A stretch of DNA of 21,993 nucleotides from Planctomycetaceae bacterium (GCA_031274385.1 JAISQH010000349.1:1-21993), one strand, 5' to 3'. Shown: positions 1 through 7,831, counted from the stretch's first letter. Made by a program: numbers and translations. Notes: generated from the letters alone by a model not told the origin.

Positions 1-21
1 CGCAAGCGTTGTTCAAACCGT

Positions 22-59
22 TTGATAGTGAATATCGCTTGTGAACTATTCACTATCAA
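22..59. repeat. Perfect 13-bp inverted repeat (hairpin)
   Basis: TTGATAGTGAATA at 22-34 is matched exactly by its reverse complement at 47-59, leaving a 12-nt loop. The right arm runs into a second related copy of TATTCACTA. It lies about 200 nt beyond the stop of the minus-strand gene at 261-1178. It has no adjoining T-run, so it is an intergenic palindrome rather than a convincing intrinsic terminator. Confidence 0.7.
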
Positions 60-137
60 CTATTCACTAAATTCTACTCCCTTTGCCGCAGTTGGCAAGA
101 CGAGATAAAGTACCCTGAAAGGCTCACAGATAAAATC

Positions 138-170
138 GGAGGTTCCCTTTCAAATGTAAACCTCCCACAA
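138..170 (-). repeat. Dispersed hairpin element, copy 1
   Basis: GGAGGTT (138-144) pairs with AACCTCC (159-165). The 23 bases at 148-170 recur exactly at 16564-16586. Both copies lie shortly downstream of a minus-strand stop codon (261 here, 16646 there) and in the same orientation, so the element may act as a 3'-end or termination hairpin. This copy lacks the T-run that the other copy has. Confidence 0.6.
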
Positions 171-260
171 TATTCGAAACAATCAGTGATAATTAATTGT
201 TCAATAATTTAGCCGGACACAAAACAAGAAGTGAATTTGGATTGAGGAAAAGACTTGGTG

Positions 261-1178
261 TTATTTGTGAAACATAATATTTTGAGTTGACGGAGTTATC
301 CGGTCAGTCGGTTCACGAAGCGTGTATTGGGCAAAGGCTTTGAGTAAATAAAGTTCCTTTTCCAATGCCGATGTCGTATAAGTGACTTCATCCGTTCCGA
401 TCTGTTTGACAAGCGAAAGCGTCCAGTCCAAAAAAACCGGCGACAGAACAAGATCAGAAAGATCAGTCCAACTAACCGCATTCAGATTCGTTCCGTTACA
501 ATATTTTGCCTGCAATTCCACATCGCAATCCCCCTTACAAGCGACATAAATATTCGCAATAATTTCCGCTCCGTCCGGCACGTCTTTTCGCCGCCGTAAC
601 CGAACAACAACTCCTTGCTGATCTTCAGTAAAAAGCGTTTTGAGCAGGTCTTTCCTGCAATGTTCACAAAGAATCGGCAAATATTTGTCCTCAACAAGAT
701 GCAGTATTTGATGCGTCTGGGCATAATTGGGAAAATAACGGAGTGCAATCCGGGCAAAAGCGGGTGTTGCGAGATGAGTTTCCAAAAATTTCGCATCAAG
801 AATCCGATAATCCTTAATCTGAAAACGGCTTTTAATTTCGGAAAGGTAAAATTCCAATGCCGGCGAAACAGGGGTTGAATAAAATCCAAGAAACCCGTCC
901 GCCCGGCTACGGAGCAAACGTTCGAGAATATCCGCTTCTTCACTTTCCTTAACCGCCGTGCGAGTTGCCGCTTTGTGCCGACAACTGACAAGCCAACGGA
1001 ACGGGTGGTAGTTGAACTTGCCCGAAACCTGTTCCACCGCACAGAAATCGAAAACGTTTTCCGCATCCCGATAAGGCGGTGTCTCAATGTAAAAGCCAAA
1101 ATGTTGCAAAAAATCTTTGGCAAACCGAACCCAACGTTCGCCGTCAGCAGGTATTTCCGTAAAATCAAATAAGTTCAT
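261..1178 (-). CDS. Mrr-like restriction endonuclease homologue with zinc ribbon
   Basis: The 305-residue protein starts at an ATG preceded by GAGG with 6-nt spacing. The N-terminal half resembles stand-alone Mrr-like restriction endonucleases of the PD-(D/E)XK fold: an FDF strand with D44, E49-Q50, then WLVSCRHKA at 62-70, and a later ADGFLGFYST block near 93-102. From memory, relatives have a glycine-rich G-x-D-GG-x-D stretch before the acidic residue and C-K-H after the second strand. Here these read AENVFD and C-R-H, so catalytic competence is doubtful. The C-terminal half carries a probable zinc ribbon (C171, C174, C214, C218). Family members are usually linked to restriction or defence. 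No methyltransferase is visible nearby and the gene stands alone between repeat-rich gaps. Its molecular role is not established from sequence. Confidence 0.6.
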   Translation of the reverse strand: MNLFDFTEIPADGERWVRFAKDFLQHFGFYIETPPYRDAENVFDFCAVEQVSGKFNYHPFRWLVSCRHKAATRTAVKESEEADILERLLRSRADGFLGFYSTPVSPALEFYLSEIKSRFQIKDYRILDAKFLETHLATPAFARIALRYFPNYAQTHQILHLVEDKYLPILCEHCRKDLLKTLFTEDQQGVVVRLRRRKDVPDGAEIIANIYVACKGDCDVELQAKYCNGTNLNAVSWTDLSDLVLSPVFLDWTLSLVKQIGTDEVTYTTSALEKELYLLKAFAQYTLREPTDRITPSTQNIMFHK

Positions 1179-1495
1179 AATCAGCCTCGCGGATTAAATC
1201 AGGTATTTTGGTATGATGTCAAAAAAACAAGTTACAAGCAGAGCTTGCGGACAATAAGAGGTGAACCGGTCAACCTCTTTGCTTCTATTATATCCCTATC
1301 GAATAACGAAAGTCAATAAAATAGTAAAAATAGACTTTATGACGTAAACCATTCACAAATATTTTATTACCATTTTACTATCATTTTACTGCCATTTTAT
1401 TAAAAAGTTATGGAGAAACGCAAAAGAATTTACGAAAAATTATTGAAATCGTCAGGAATAATTCAACCACAAACAAATTTCTTCATTCTATTTTT

Positions 1496-1530
1496 CATTT
1501 TTCATTTTTCATTTTTCATTTTTCATTTTT
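1496..1530. repeat. Heptanucleotide microsatellite (CATTTTT)5
   Basis: Five perfect tandem copies of CATTTTT, followed by a sixth that decays into TTTTAAA. Simple repeats of this length are prone to slippage. It lies between divergent genes, more than 300 nt from either start, so a phase-variation role is not supported. Confidence 0.8.
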
Positions 1531-1624
1531 TAAAATGATCGCCGTCACTTGAAAGAAACACCGACTCCATTTACAATAGACTTGCTCTAAAACTTGAAAA
1601 AGAGTGTAATTGTTTTTTAGTTTT

Positions 1625-1695
1625 GTCAGCAGATGATACAGATTTTACAGATTTTCATAAAAAACGAATCTGTAAAATCTGTAAAATCTGTTGAC
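1625..1695. repeat. 29-bp imperfect inverted repeat
   Basis: The arm at 1625-1653 matches the reverse complement of 1667-1695 at 26 of 29 positions; the inner 16 bp (1638-1653 with 1667-1682) are perfect and the loop is 13 nt. The core unit ACAGATTTT is itself repeated directly within the arms. The sequence can form a long A/U-rich hairpin and looks like a dispersed intergenic repeat rather than a terminator, since no T-run adjoins it. Confidence 0.7.
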
Positions 1696-1734
1696 AATAA
1701 CAACAATAATGAAACAAGTCTAATGGAAAAGTAA

Positions 1735-1941
1735 ATGATGTCGTATATTGCCAAGAACGTTTTTGTCAAATAAGGCGGTATCCAGGATAGATGTTGCCGA
1801 AAAATTGATGGAAATTTATCGGAAGTTGCGTCTATCATTGCACTTACCGGAATACCAAAAAGAATGGCGAGATGCGTTACTCTTTTTGAAAACGAAACAC
1901 TTATTATTGATGATTGGACGAGCCGTGACGAAATACCGTAA
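1735..1941 (+). pseudogene. Possible gene remnant, interrupted by TAA at 1771
   Basis: From ATG ATG at 1735 the frame reads MMSYIAKNVFVK, meets TAA at 1771-1773, then stays open for 55 codons to TAA at 1939-1941. The second part has a protein-like composition, with short motifs such as EVASIIALTGIPKRMARC and ETLIIDDWTSRDEIP. It reads more like coding sequence than the overlapping frame that extends the downstream TraB gene upstream to 1748. I do not recognise the family; the LSEVASIIALTGIP segment could be helix-turn-helix-like. A nonsense mutation in a small gene, or the tail of a lost one, would explain it. A chance open frame is the alternative. Confidence 0.33.
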
Positions 1942-1960
1942 CCCCAAACTAACCAGAATC

Positions 1961-2860
1961 ATGAAATACGCTGCTTTTTTCTTTTTCACCGTTTTGTTCT
2001 TTCTTTCATTTTCCGCCGTTGCCGAAGAACCGAAAAAACTCGATCATCTTTCGGACTTCATGCGTGTTACAAAAAAAGAAGGCAGGCGGCAGCCGGTGTC
2101 ATTCGATACGGCAATTGTTCGGTTTGCCGATGAAAGGAAAAAAATCAAAGTCGATCTTGTTGCTGCCGTTCACATCGGTGACAAGGAATATTACGAAGAA
2201 CTGAATAAAATTTTTAAACGTTACGATGCGGTGCTTTACGAACTTGTTGCCGAAAAAGGAACCAAACCGGACAAAACCGCCGTCGAAGAAAAAAAAGGAA
2301 AAAGCCTCTTATCGGCGTTCCAATCGGGAATGGGCGAATCGCTCGAACTGGATTTTCAGTTGGAGCATGTTGATTACAAAGCCAAGAACATGGTTCACGC
2401 CGATCTTTCACCTTCCGAATTTGCGAAACGGGTTGCGGATCGTGGCGATTTGATCCAGATTCTTTACCGGGCAATTGTTCTTGGTATGAAAAAAGGGGCA
2501 AACGGTCAGGATGAAGAAATCAAAATGCAAGGGCGCTTGCTTGGGACATTGCTTGCTTCGAATCAATCGCTTGCTTTGAAACGGTTTTTCGCCAAAGAAA
2601 TGATAAGTCAGATGGACGATTCGATGTGGATTCTTGGCGGCGAAGAAGGTTCCGCCATTATCACTGACCGCAACGCCGCCGCGTTGAAAATTCTTCGTAA
2701 AGAAATCAAAAACGGTAAAAAGAAAATCGCCATTTTTTATGGCGGTGCTCATCTTCCTGAATTTGCCAAATCCCTTGAAAAAGATTTTAATCTGAAACTA
2801 ACCGAAACAACATGGGTTGTTGCGTGGGACTTGACCTCTGATCATTCCGCAAGACCATGA
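1961..2860 (+). CDS. Secreted TraB/GumN-family (PrgY-like) protein
   Basis: The frame is open from 1748, but the ATG at 1961 directly begins a classical signal peptide (MKYAAFFFF..., cleavage probably after SAVA near residue 22), so a 299-residue exported protein is preferred. The TraB/GumN fold is indicated by the N-terminal AAVHIGDKEYYEELN strand-helix with the following YDAVLYELV (about residues 66-90) and by the C-terminal FYGGAHLPEFAKSLEKDF segment (about 259-276). These regions carry the conserved His and Glu of the family, which is distantly related to Tiki-type metalloproteases. Enterococcal TraB/PrgY shuts down pheromone; the bacterial secreted members are mostly uncharacterised. It stands alone, with long gaps on both sides. 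Confidence 0.75.
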   Translation: MKYAAFFFFTVLFFLSFSAVAEEPKKLDHLSDFMRVTKKEGRRQPVSFDTAIVRFADERKKIKVDLVAAVHIGDKEYYEELNKIFKRYDAVLYELVAEKGTKPDKTAVEEKKGKSLLSAFQSGMGESLELDFQLEHVDYKAKNMVHADLSPSEFAKRVADRGDLIQILYRAIVLGMKKGANGQDEEIKMQGRLLGTLLASNQSLALKRFFAKEMISQMDDSMWILGGEEGSAIITDRNAAALKILRKEIKNGKKKIAIFYGGAHLPEFAKSLEKDFNLKLTETTWVVAWDLTSDHSARP

Positions 2861-2992
2861 AAAACGCAATGACACGGTATTCTATTCATAAACAGTTGCG
2901 AAAATTTAATTTGCCGGTCAATGAGAACCGTTTATTTTTCGTAACTATTCGGAATTGATAAGCATAGAAATTCCGATTGTCTCGCTCATGGC

Positions 2993-3141
2993 AACTTCTA
3001 AAAACTCTTTTTTAACCATGAAAAACACAAAAAAACACGAAAGAATTTTTGTTATCACTTTTTTACGATAACCGATTGACAGCAATTGCATTTTTCGTGA
3101 AATTTCGTGTGTTTCGTGGTTAGTCTCGGCTTTTAGAAGTT
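2993..3141. repeat. About 50-bp imperfect inverted repeat
   Basis: The left arm (2993-3043) begins AACTTCTAAAA and continues TAACCATGAAAAACACA. The right arm (3092-3141), read as its reverse complement, begins AACTTCTAAAA and continues TAACCACGAAACACACG. The ends match exactly, with moderate divergence between. The roughly 48-bp centre encodes nothing recognisable. The shape resembles a MITE-like or palindromic dispersed element, but I could not identify a target-site duplication. Confidence 0.55.
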
Positions 3142-3293
3142 CTCTTAAAAATGTATGCCAAATCATTTTTTTGGAAACTTTGTACGTTCCGCAGTTGAAT
3201 GTCAAAGCGTGCGGCAATGACAAAATGGAAAAAATAAACAAAATAGATAAACAATGAGCGAGTAAAAAGACGATATTAGGCAAATAAGGTATT

Positions 3294-3325
3294 TTAGGTA
3301 ATTAGATAATTAGGTAATTAGATAG
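3294..3325. repeat. Two tandem 16-bp A/T-rich units
   Basis: TTAGGTAATTAGATA occurs at 3294-3308 and again at 3310-3324 (16-bp period), with a partial related copy just upstream. It lies 60-90 nt before the chemotaxis-protein start and could affect promoter spacing, but no promoter is clear. Confidence 0.7.
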
Positions 3326-3384
3326 TAATCTTCAGGAAGTATCATCATTTGGTTTCAAACGATCAAACCGGATCGAAATGTCCT

Positions 3385-6300
3385 ATGAAAACCGAACGCT
3401 CATTATCTTTATTTGTAAGCATTGCTTTGCTTATCACAATCGTTATTGTTTTATTTGTCTTTCTGGAAAGAAAGAATTTTAAATCGGTTACGTCAAAAAT
3501 GGCGTCCGGTCAATCTTCGTTTCTTGAGAAAATCGAAACACAAAACGCCGCCGATTCAAACCGGACACTCGAACTGTTGAACAGTCAAAACTCCTTAGCA
3601 GAAAAAGAGTTACAGGAATGGATTCAATTGAGTCTTCAGGATTCCGTTCAAGATATTTCGAATCGGCTTGAAACAGAATTAAACGGGTTCGTCACACTTG
3701 TTAATCTTTTTGCCATCACCTGTTCTACAGAAAAACTCAATTACGAACACCGTTCGAGGGATTCCGGTTCCGACACAATTTTTCTGATTCCCATGCCTAA
3801 ACGTAGCGTTTATCAGGAAGTCGGACTTCGCGGAACAATTCGCAAAAAAAATGAAGAACTTTCAGAAGAAGAACAACATTGTCTCAACCCAATCACAACC
3901 GCCAATCAATTGCCCGATTCCGAATCACATCGGCTTGTTATGATTCCGTCAACGGTTCCTGATTATTTCGTTTCACAACAGGTTGCTATTGATAAACGAG
4001 ATGTAAAAAGTAGAACGGCACTCGAACAAATTTGCGGCGAATTTTCGGAACATTCACAAGAGAATCCGTTCATTCATTTTGATTCGGACGCGGTTAATTC
4101 GCCTAAACAACGCCAAAAGGAAATAACCGAAGAAGTTGACGCAAAACAAAAGGCTACGGAGGAAATTACTGCGAAAAAGCCCACCGAAGAGATTGACGCA
4201 AAACAAAAGGCTGCGGAAGAAATTGTGGTGAAACAGTCAGCCGAGAAAATTGACGCAAAACAAAAGGCTGCGGAAGAAATTGTGGTGAAAAAGCCAGACG
4301 AAAAAGTTGACGCAAAACAAAAGGCTGCGGAAGAAATTGTTATGAAAAAGCCAGCCGAAAAAGTTGACGCAAAACAAAAGGCTGCAAATGAAATTGTTAT
4401 GAAAAAGCCAGCCGAAGAAATTGACGCAAAACAAAAGGCTGCGGAAGAAGTTGTGGTGAAAAAGTCAGCCGAAAAAGTTGACGCAAAACAAAAGGCTGCG
4501 GAAGAAATTGTTGTGAAAAAGTCAGCCGAAAAAGTTGACGCAAAACAAGAGGCTGCGGAAGAAATTGTTGTGAAAAAACCAGTCGAAAAAATTGACGCAA
4601 AACAAAAGGCGGCAGAGGAAGTTGTTGCGAAAAAGCCAATTGAAGAAGTTGGCGAAAAACAAAAGGCTGTGGAAGAAATTGTTGAGAAAAAGCCAATTGA
4701 AGAAGTTGACGCAAAACAGAAGGCTGCGGAAGAAATTGTGGTGAAAAAGCCAGACGAAAAAGTTGACGCAAAACAGAAGGTTACGGAAGAAATTACTATG
4801 AAGAAACCAGTTGAAGAAGTTGACGCAAAACAGAAGGCTACTGAAAAAATTGTTATGAAAAAGCCAGACGAAAAAGTTGACGCAAAACAGAAGGTTGCGG
4901 AAGAAATTATTGTGAAAAAGCCAGACGAAAAAGTTGACGCAAAACAGAAGGCGGCGGAGGAAGTTGTTGCGAAAAATCAAGTTGAAAAAACTGAAGCAAA
5001 ACAGAAAGTTCAAAAGGTTACGGAAAAAGTTGAGGAGAAAAAAACGGTCTCGGAAACATCGCAACAAAAATCTGATAATGATACAATTAATCCGCTTGGT
5101 CATGATGAGCGGGATTTTCTGAAAGATTGGACATTCAAAGCGGTTCGGGAAAACAATCGGATTCAGGCTGCCTGGTTTTGTTGGGAGCCGAACGCTTTTG
5201 ACAAGTTTGATGATCAAAAAGGGCGGTTCGCGGCAAGAAGTTATCGGAACAATAAATTACTGATTGAATTTGGCGATGTTGTTCGACCGGATACTTCGGC
5301 ATATTATGTCAAACCCTTTCAAACCGGTCAAACCATTATTTCGGAACCATATCAACAAAACGGTAACGGATTAATCATTTCGATTTCCGCACCGATTCGT
5401 TATCGTAACAAGACTCTTGGCGTTTGCGGTATTGACCTGAAGCCGGACGATTGGGCAAAGATATTGTCTCAAATTCTTGGAAACAATCCCGTCCTGAAAA
5501 AAAACGGCAAGGTCTATCTTGTTTCGTCGGATGGAATTGTTGCGGCATCGAATGATTTGTCTGCTGTTGGTAAAAATCTCCGCTCAGACCGGAATCTCGT
5601 TTCCGTAACATCGACATTGATTCTGGTTGGTAAAACATGGTCTGTTCGTCTTGATGTTCCGAAAACGGATGTCGAAGCCGCCGGTTCAAAATTCCGCGAG
5701 GTTCACAAGCAAACGATTCAGGCAGTGACTTCCGCAAAAGAATCTTTTACTGAAACAATTAAATCCGTCAAAACGGAATTAATAACCGAACAAAATTCAG
5801 AGCAAAAACGAGTTCAATGGTTGACGGTTTCGACGGCTTGGGTGATCTTTTTTGTCGGTCTCCTTGCCGCTTGGGGAATAACCCGAATGGTTCGGCAGCG
5901 TATTGAAAATCAGGAAAATTTATATCGGCAAATTTTCGAGGCGGTACCGTTACCGTTGTTGGTTGTTGATCCTGATACGGTTATTCTCCTGAAAAATAAG
6001 ACTGCGGAACAGCAAAAGGTTAAACCTTCCGAAGAGGCATTGAAATTATTGTATCAACGTAACACGTCTGTTATGAATAGTTCGCTCGGTTCTTCGCTGT
6101 ACGAAATTCGTTCCGAATGCCTTCTCAACAGGCAACAGCAAGCGGTTGGAAGTATTCAAACGTTTGTTGATGTTACGGTTCCGACCAAAACCGTACAAGA
6201 ACTTCGGGAGATCGGAAAAATTGTTGGGAAAACGCAGATGGAGGTGTACAATATTACGTCGGTTGCCGCTTCGTTGCAGAACAGTATTCAACAATCGACA

Positions 6301-6954
6301 AACCGTTTGAGCGAAATGGTCGAGAAAGCCAACCGAACCAGCGAATTGACGGAATCAAACGGGCGGAACGCTTCGGAAGCCAATCGATATACGAAAGAGG
6401 CGGTTCAGGCGGTTTCAAAAGGGCAACGTCAAATGAAAGAAATGATTGATTCGATGAACCTGATTTGCGAAATGTCGAAGAAGATGAAAAAAGTAATCAA
6501 AACGATAGACGAAATCGCGTTTCAGACGAATTTGCTTGCTCTGAACGCTGCGGTGGAAGCGGCAAGAGCGGGAACACACGGCAAGGGTTTTGCTGTTGTT
6601 GCGGAGGAAGTTCGTAATTTAGCGTCACGAAGTGCCAAAGCGGCGAGGGAAACAGCGGAGTTGATCGAATCGAGCAATTCGCAAATTCTTGGCGGAGCCG
6701 AAGTTGCCAATCAAACCGCCGGGGCGTTGGACGAAATTACAAAAATGATCGGCGACGCAACAGAACTTGTTTCACAAATTGCCGAAACCTCAACAGAACA
6801 ATCGTCGAATGTCCGTGAGATTTCGCAGGGACTTTCGCAAGTCGAACAAATTTCAAAACAAAATTATCAGGAAACCGAACAGGCGGCCAACTCCTCACAA
6901 GAACTCGCCGAAACAATTCGTGAAATCGAATCCCATTGTAAAGGAAACGTGTAA
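3385..6954 (+). CDS. Methyl-accepting chemotaxis protein with a long KE-rich repeat in the sensor region
   Basis: Transmembrane receptor that would pass an extracytoplasmic signal to CheA/CheW. The ATG at 3385 is preferred over a TTG at 3349 because the transmembrane helix follows at once (residues 7-27). Next come a predicted extracytoplasmic helical segment, fifteen 19-residue repeats (251-535), and a Cache-like sensor core with WEPNAFD, GRFAARSY and VCGIDLKPDDW (about 555-715). A second membrane helix lies at about 812-834, a PAS-like fragment (IFEAVPLPLLVVDP) at about 850, and the signalling domain follows, with hairpin tip AFQTNLLALNAAVEAARAG near 1045-1065. No HAMP domain and no CheR-binding C-terminal pentapeptide is seen. 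At 1189 residues it is about twice the usual length. No other che gene is in the window. The receptor assignment is secure; the ligand is unknown. Confidence 0.9.
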   Translation: MKTERSLSLFVSIALLITIVIVLFVFLERKNFKSVTSKMASGQSSFLEKIETQNAADSNRTLELLNSQNSLAEKELQEWIQLSLQDSVQDISNRLETELNGFVTLVNLFAITCSTEKLNYEHRSRDSGSDTIFLIPMPKRSVYQEVGLRGTIRKKNEELSEEEQHCLNPITTANQLPDSESHRLVMIPSTVPDYFVSQQVAIDKRDVKSRTALEQICGEFSEHSQENPFIHFDSDAVNSPKQRQKEITEEVDAKQKATEEITAKKPTEEIDAKQKAAEEIVVKQSAEKIDAKQKAAEEIVVKKPDEKVDAKQKAAEEIVMKKPAEKVDAKQKAANEIVMKKPAEEIDAKQKAAEEVVVKKSAEKVDAKQKAAEEIVVKKSAEKVDAKQEAAEEIVVKKPVEKIDAKQKAAEEVVAKKPIEEVGEKQKAVEEIVEKKPIEEVDAKQKAAEEIVVKKPDEKVDAKQKVTEEITMKKPVEEVDAKQKATEKIVMKKPDEKVDAKQKVAEEIIVKKPDEKVDAKQKAAEEVVAKNQVEKTEAKQKVQKVTEKVEEKKTVSETSQQKSDNDTINPLGHDERDFLKDWTFKAVRENNRIQAAWFCWEPNAFDKFDDQKGRFAARSYRNNKLLIEFGDVVRPDTSAYYVKPFQTGQTIISEPYQQNGNGLIISISAPIRYRNKTLGVCGIDLKPDDWAKILSQILGNNPVLKKNGKVYLVSSDGIVAASNDLSAVGKNLRSDRNLVSVTSTLILVGKTWSVRLDVPKTDVEAAGSKFREVHKQTIQAVTSAKESFTETIKSVKTELITEQNSEQKRVQWLTVSTAWVIFFVGLLAAWGITRMVRQRIENQENLYRQIFEAVPLPLLVVDPDTVILLKNKTAEQQKVKPSEEALKLLYQRNTSVMNSSLGSSLYEIRSECLLNRQQQAVGSIQTFVDVTVPTKTVQELREIGKIVGKTQMEVYNITSVAASLQNSIQQSTNRLSEMVEKANRTSELTESNGRNASEANRYTKEAVQAVSKGQRQMKEMIDSMNLICEMSKKMKKVIKTIDEIAFQTNLLALNAAVEAARAGTHGKGFAVVAEEVRNLASRSAKAARETAELIESSNSQILGGAEVANQTAGALDEITKMIGDATELVSQIAETSTEQSSNVREISQGLSQVEQISKQNYQETEQAANSSQELAETIREIESHCKGNV
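4135..4989 (+). repeat. 15 tandem 57-bp repeats encoding 19-residue units
   Basis: Fifteen uninterrupted units of exactly 57 bp, consensus VDAKQKAAEEIVVKKPAEK, followed by a degenerate sixteenth from 4990. The second half of each unit varies most, with S/P, A/D/V/I and E/K swaps. The repeat is highly charged, with alternating Lys and Glu, and is probably a long helix or extended rod. It lies between the membrane-proximal helix and the Cache core of the chemotaxis receptor. On the other strand the array produces long spurious open frames rich in Phe, Leu and Asn. Confidence 0.95.
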
Positions 6955-7023
6955 AATTTGTAACAATTCAAAAACATTTTACCGTGAAAACAAGAAGAAC
7001 AAGAAGCAATTCACTTGCTCTGT

Positions 7024-7051
7024 TCTCAACTCTCCACTATCCACTCTCAAC
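7024..7051. repeat. Pyrimidine-rich CTCCACTATC repeat, copy 2
   Basis: Reads TCAACTCTCCACTATCCACT within this span. It belongs to a dispersed low-complexity sequence also seen near 46-67, at 15131-15165 and at 21965-21993. Here it lies immediately before the start of the small exported-protein gene. Confidence 0.6.
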
Positions 7052-7059
7052 TACAAACC

Positions 7060-7494
7060 ATGTCTCTTAATTTTGTACAAAAAAATGTTGGATTGTTTTT
7101 GATGATTATTTTTCTTTTCGGTTTTTCGGTTTTTTGGGTTAATACCGTGATTTTTGCACAGCGTGAACCGATACCGGGCGATCCGAACGCGGTGGAAAAG
7201 CCGGTGATTTCGGAACCGGAACAAAAAAAAGTAACGAAAAAACGTTATCGGGAAGGTACGATGTTTCAGGGAAAAAAGGCTTTTTTCCGGCAGACGGGCA
7301 ATCGAACCACCTTGTACATGGTTGATGACGATGAGCGGTTTGTTTGTCTCGAAAACCTAAATCTCGAACGGATTCTTACGGCAATTGAAGAAAAACCGTC
7401 CCGAACAACCTGGAAAATTGACGGCGATTTTACTGAATTTCGTGGCGAAAATTACATTCTGATTCGCCGTGCCGTGATTGTTAGTAATCAGTAG
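7060..7494 (+). CDS. Small exported or membrane-anchored conserved protein
   Basis: The 144-residue protein starts at an ATG; a longer frame from a TTG at 7015 reads through the pyrimidine-rich repeat and is unlikely. Residues 11-34 form a hydrophobic signal or anchor (LFLMIIFLFGFSVFWV) ending before FAQRE. A Pro/Glu/Lys linker follows, then a compact domain with REGTMFQGKKAFFRQTGNR, FVCLENLNLERI, and a C-terminal DFTEFRGENYILIRRA. I recall similar short domains in planctomycete hypothetical proteins (a strict start motif, NLxLER, then E-[FY]-x-G-x-NY-L-L), possibly OB-fold-like, but have no functional name for them. It follows the chemotaxis gene by 105 nt on the same strand and may be co-transcribed. 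Confidence 0.65.
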   Translation: MSLNFVQKNVGLFLMIIFLFGFSVFWVNTVIFAQREPIPGDPNAVEKPVISEPEQKKVTKKRYREGTMFQGKKAFFRQTGNRTTLYMVDDDERFVCLENLNLERILTAIEEKPSRTTWKIDGDFTEFRGENYILIRRAVIVSNQ

Positions 7495-7531
7495 CCAGTT
7501 GTTTGTAATTCGCTTGAGGCTGGTTACTGAT
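7487..7531 (+). terminator. Possible hairpin at the 3' end of the small exported gene
   Basis: ATCAGTAGCCAG (7487-7498), overlapping the stop codon, pairs with CTGGTTACTGAT (7520-7531) with one wobble pair and a 21-nt loop. There is no strong T-run after it, only a loose A/T stretch at 7543-7556. It could be a weak terminator or an mRNA-stabilising hairpin. Confidence 0.4.
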
Positions 7532-7678
7532 CTTCGTGCGTCATTTATTTTAATCTTTGCAGATCGACAGAGGGAGTTGGGGAATTTTTTGGATTTTTGA
7601 AAAAAACGGTCAGAATGCCGAAAATGTGGTGTTTTGTCAAGAAAAAAATTCGGAAGACACTTTTTTCTGGAAAACATA

Positions 7679-7707
7679 TTGACAGCCAAAAAGTATTTCG
7701 ATACACT
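7679..7707 (+). promoter_or_regulatory. Sigma70-type promoter for the GHKL-nuclease gene
   Basis: A perfect TTGACA -35 box (7679-7684), a 17-bp spacer, and TACACT as -10 (7702-7707, four of six matches to TATAAT). It is oriented toward the gene at 7832, implying a 5' leader of roughly 115-120 nt. That leader contains a small GGTTG/CAACC palindrome near 7777-7790 and an AAGG ahead of the start codon. Confidence 0.55.
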
Positions 7708-7831
7708 TAATACAACCGGATAGGGATAGTCGTTCTCCTGTACAAAAATTCTAAAAAACCACAACCGCAATAAATGGTTGTCAACCAACCGTGAACCCTT
7801 TCAACAATGTTCCCGCCATTAAGGTTTTGCC

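Larger units (their letters stand above)
1179..1734. other. A/T-rich intergenic region with repeats
   Basis: I see no convincing gene in this stretch. It holds a 7-bp microsatellite (1496-1530) and a long inverted repeat (1625-1695), both listed separately. The remainder is A/T-rich with no recognisable RNA gene. The promoter for the minus-strand gene at 261-1178 should lie at its left end, but I could not pick out a convincing -35/-10 pair. Confidence 0.5.
2861..3384. other. Intergenic region dominated by an inverted repeat and A/T tandem repeats
   Basis: No real gene is seen. A 112-codon minus-strand open frame (2945-3283) runs through the inverted repeat at 2993-3141 and is rejected as a repeat-derived shadow. 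A 16-bp tandem repeat lies at 3294-3325, just ahead of the chemotaxis gene. A TTGACA occurs near 3075, but I saw no well-placed -10 box. Confidence 0.5.

Noticed and set aside
1496..1530. Phase-variable repeat controlling a gene
   Set aside because: The 7-bp repeat is outside any coding frame and more than 300 nt from either flanking start, with no promoter spacing that it would change.
1748..1960. N-terminal extension of the TraB protein
   Set aside because: The signal peptide begins at 1961, and the extended part overlaps a better protein-like frame (1735-1941).
2945..3283. 112-codon minus-strand open frame with a hydrophobic start
   Set aside because: It passes through the inverted repeat at 2993-3141 and encodes the NHETHEI type of peptide typical of repeat-derived junk.
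4135..4989. CRISPR-like array (regular 57-bp period)
   Set aside because: The repeat is coding, uninterrupted and has no spacer of variable sequence; the 19-residue period is kept in frame across the receptor gene.
4522..5217. 231-codon minus-strand open frame
   Set aside because: It is the antisense of the 57-bp repeat array, rich in Phe, Asn and Leu because of complementary Lys/Glu codons; not a gene. The shorter frames at 4237-4434 and 4397-4771 are rejected for the same reason.
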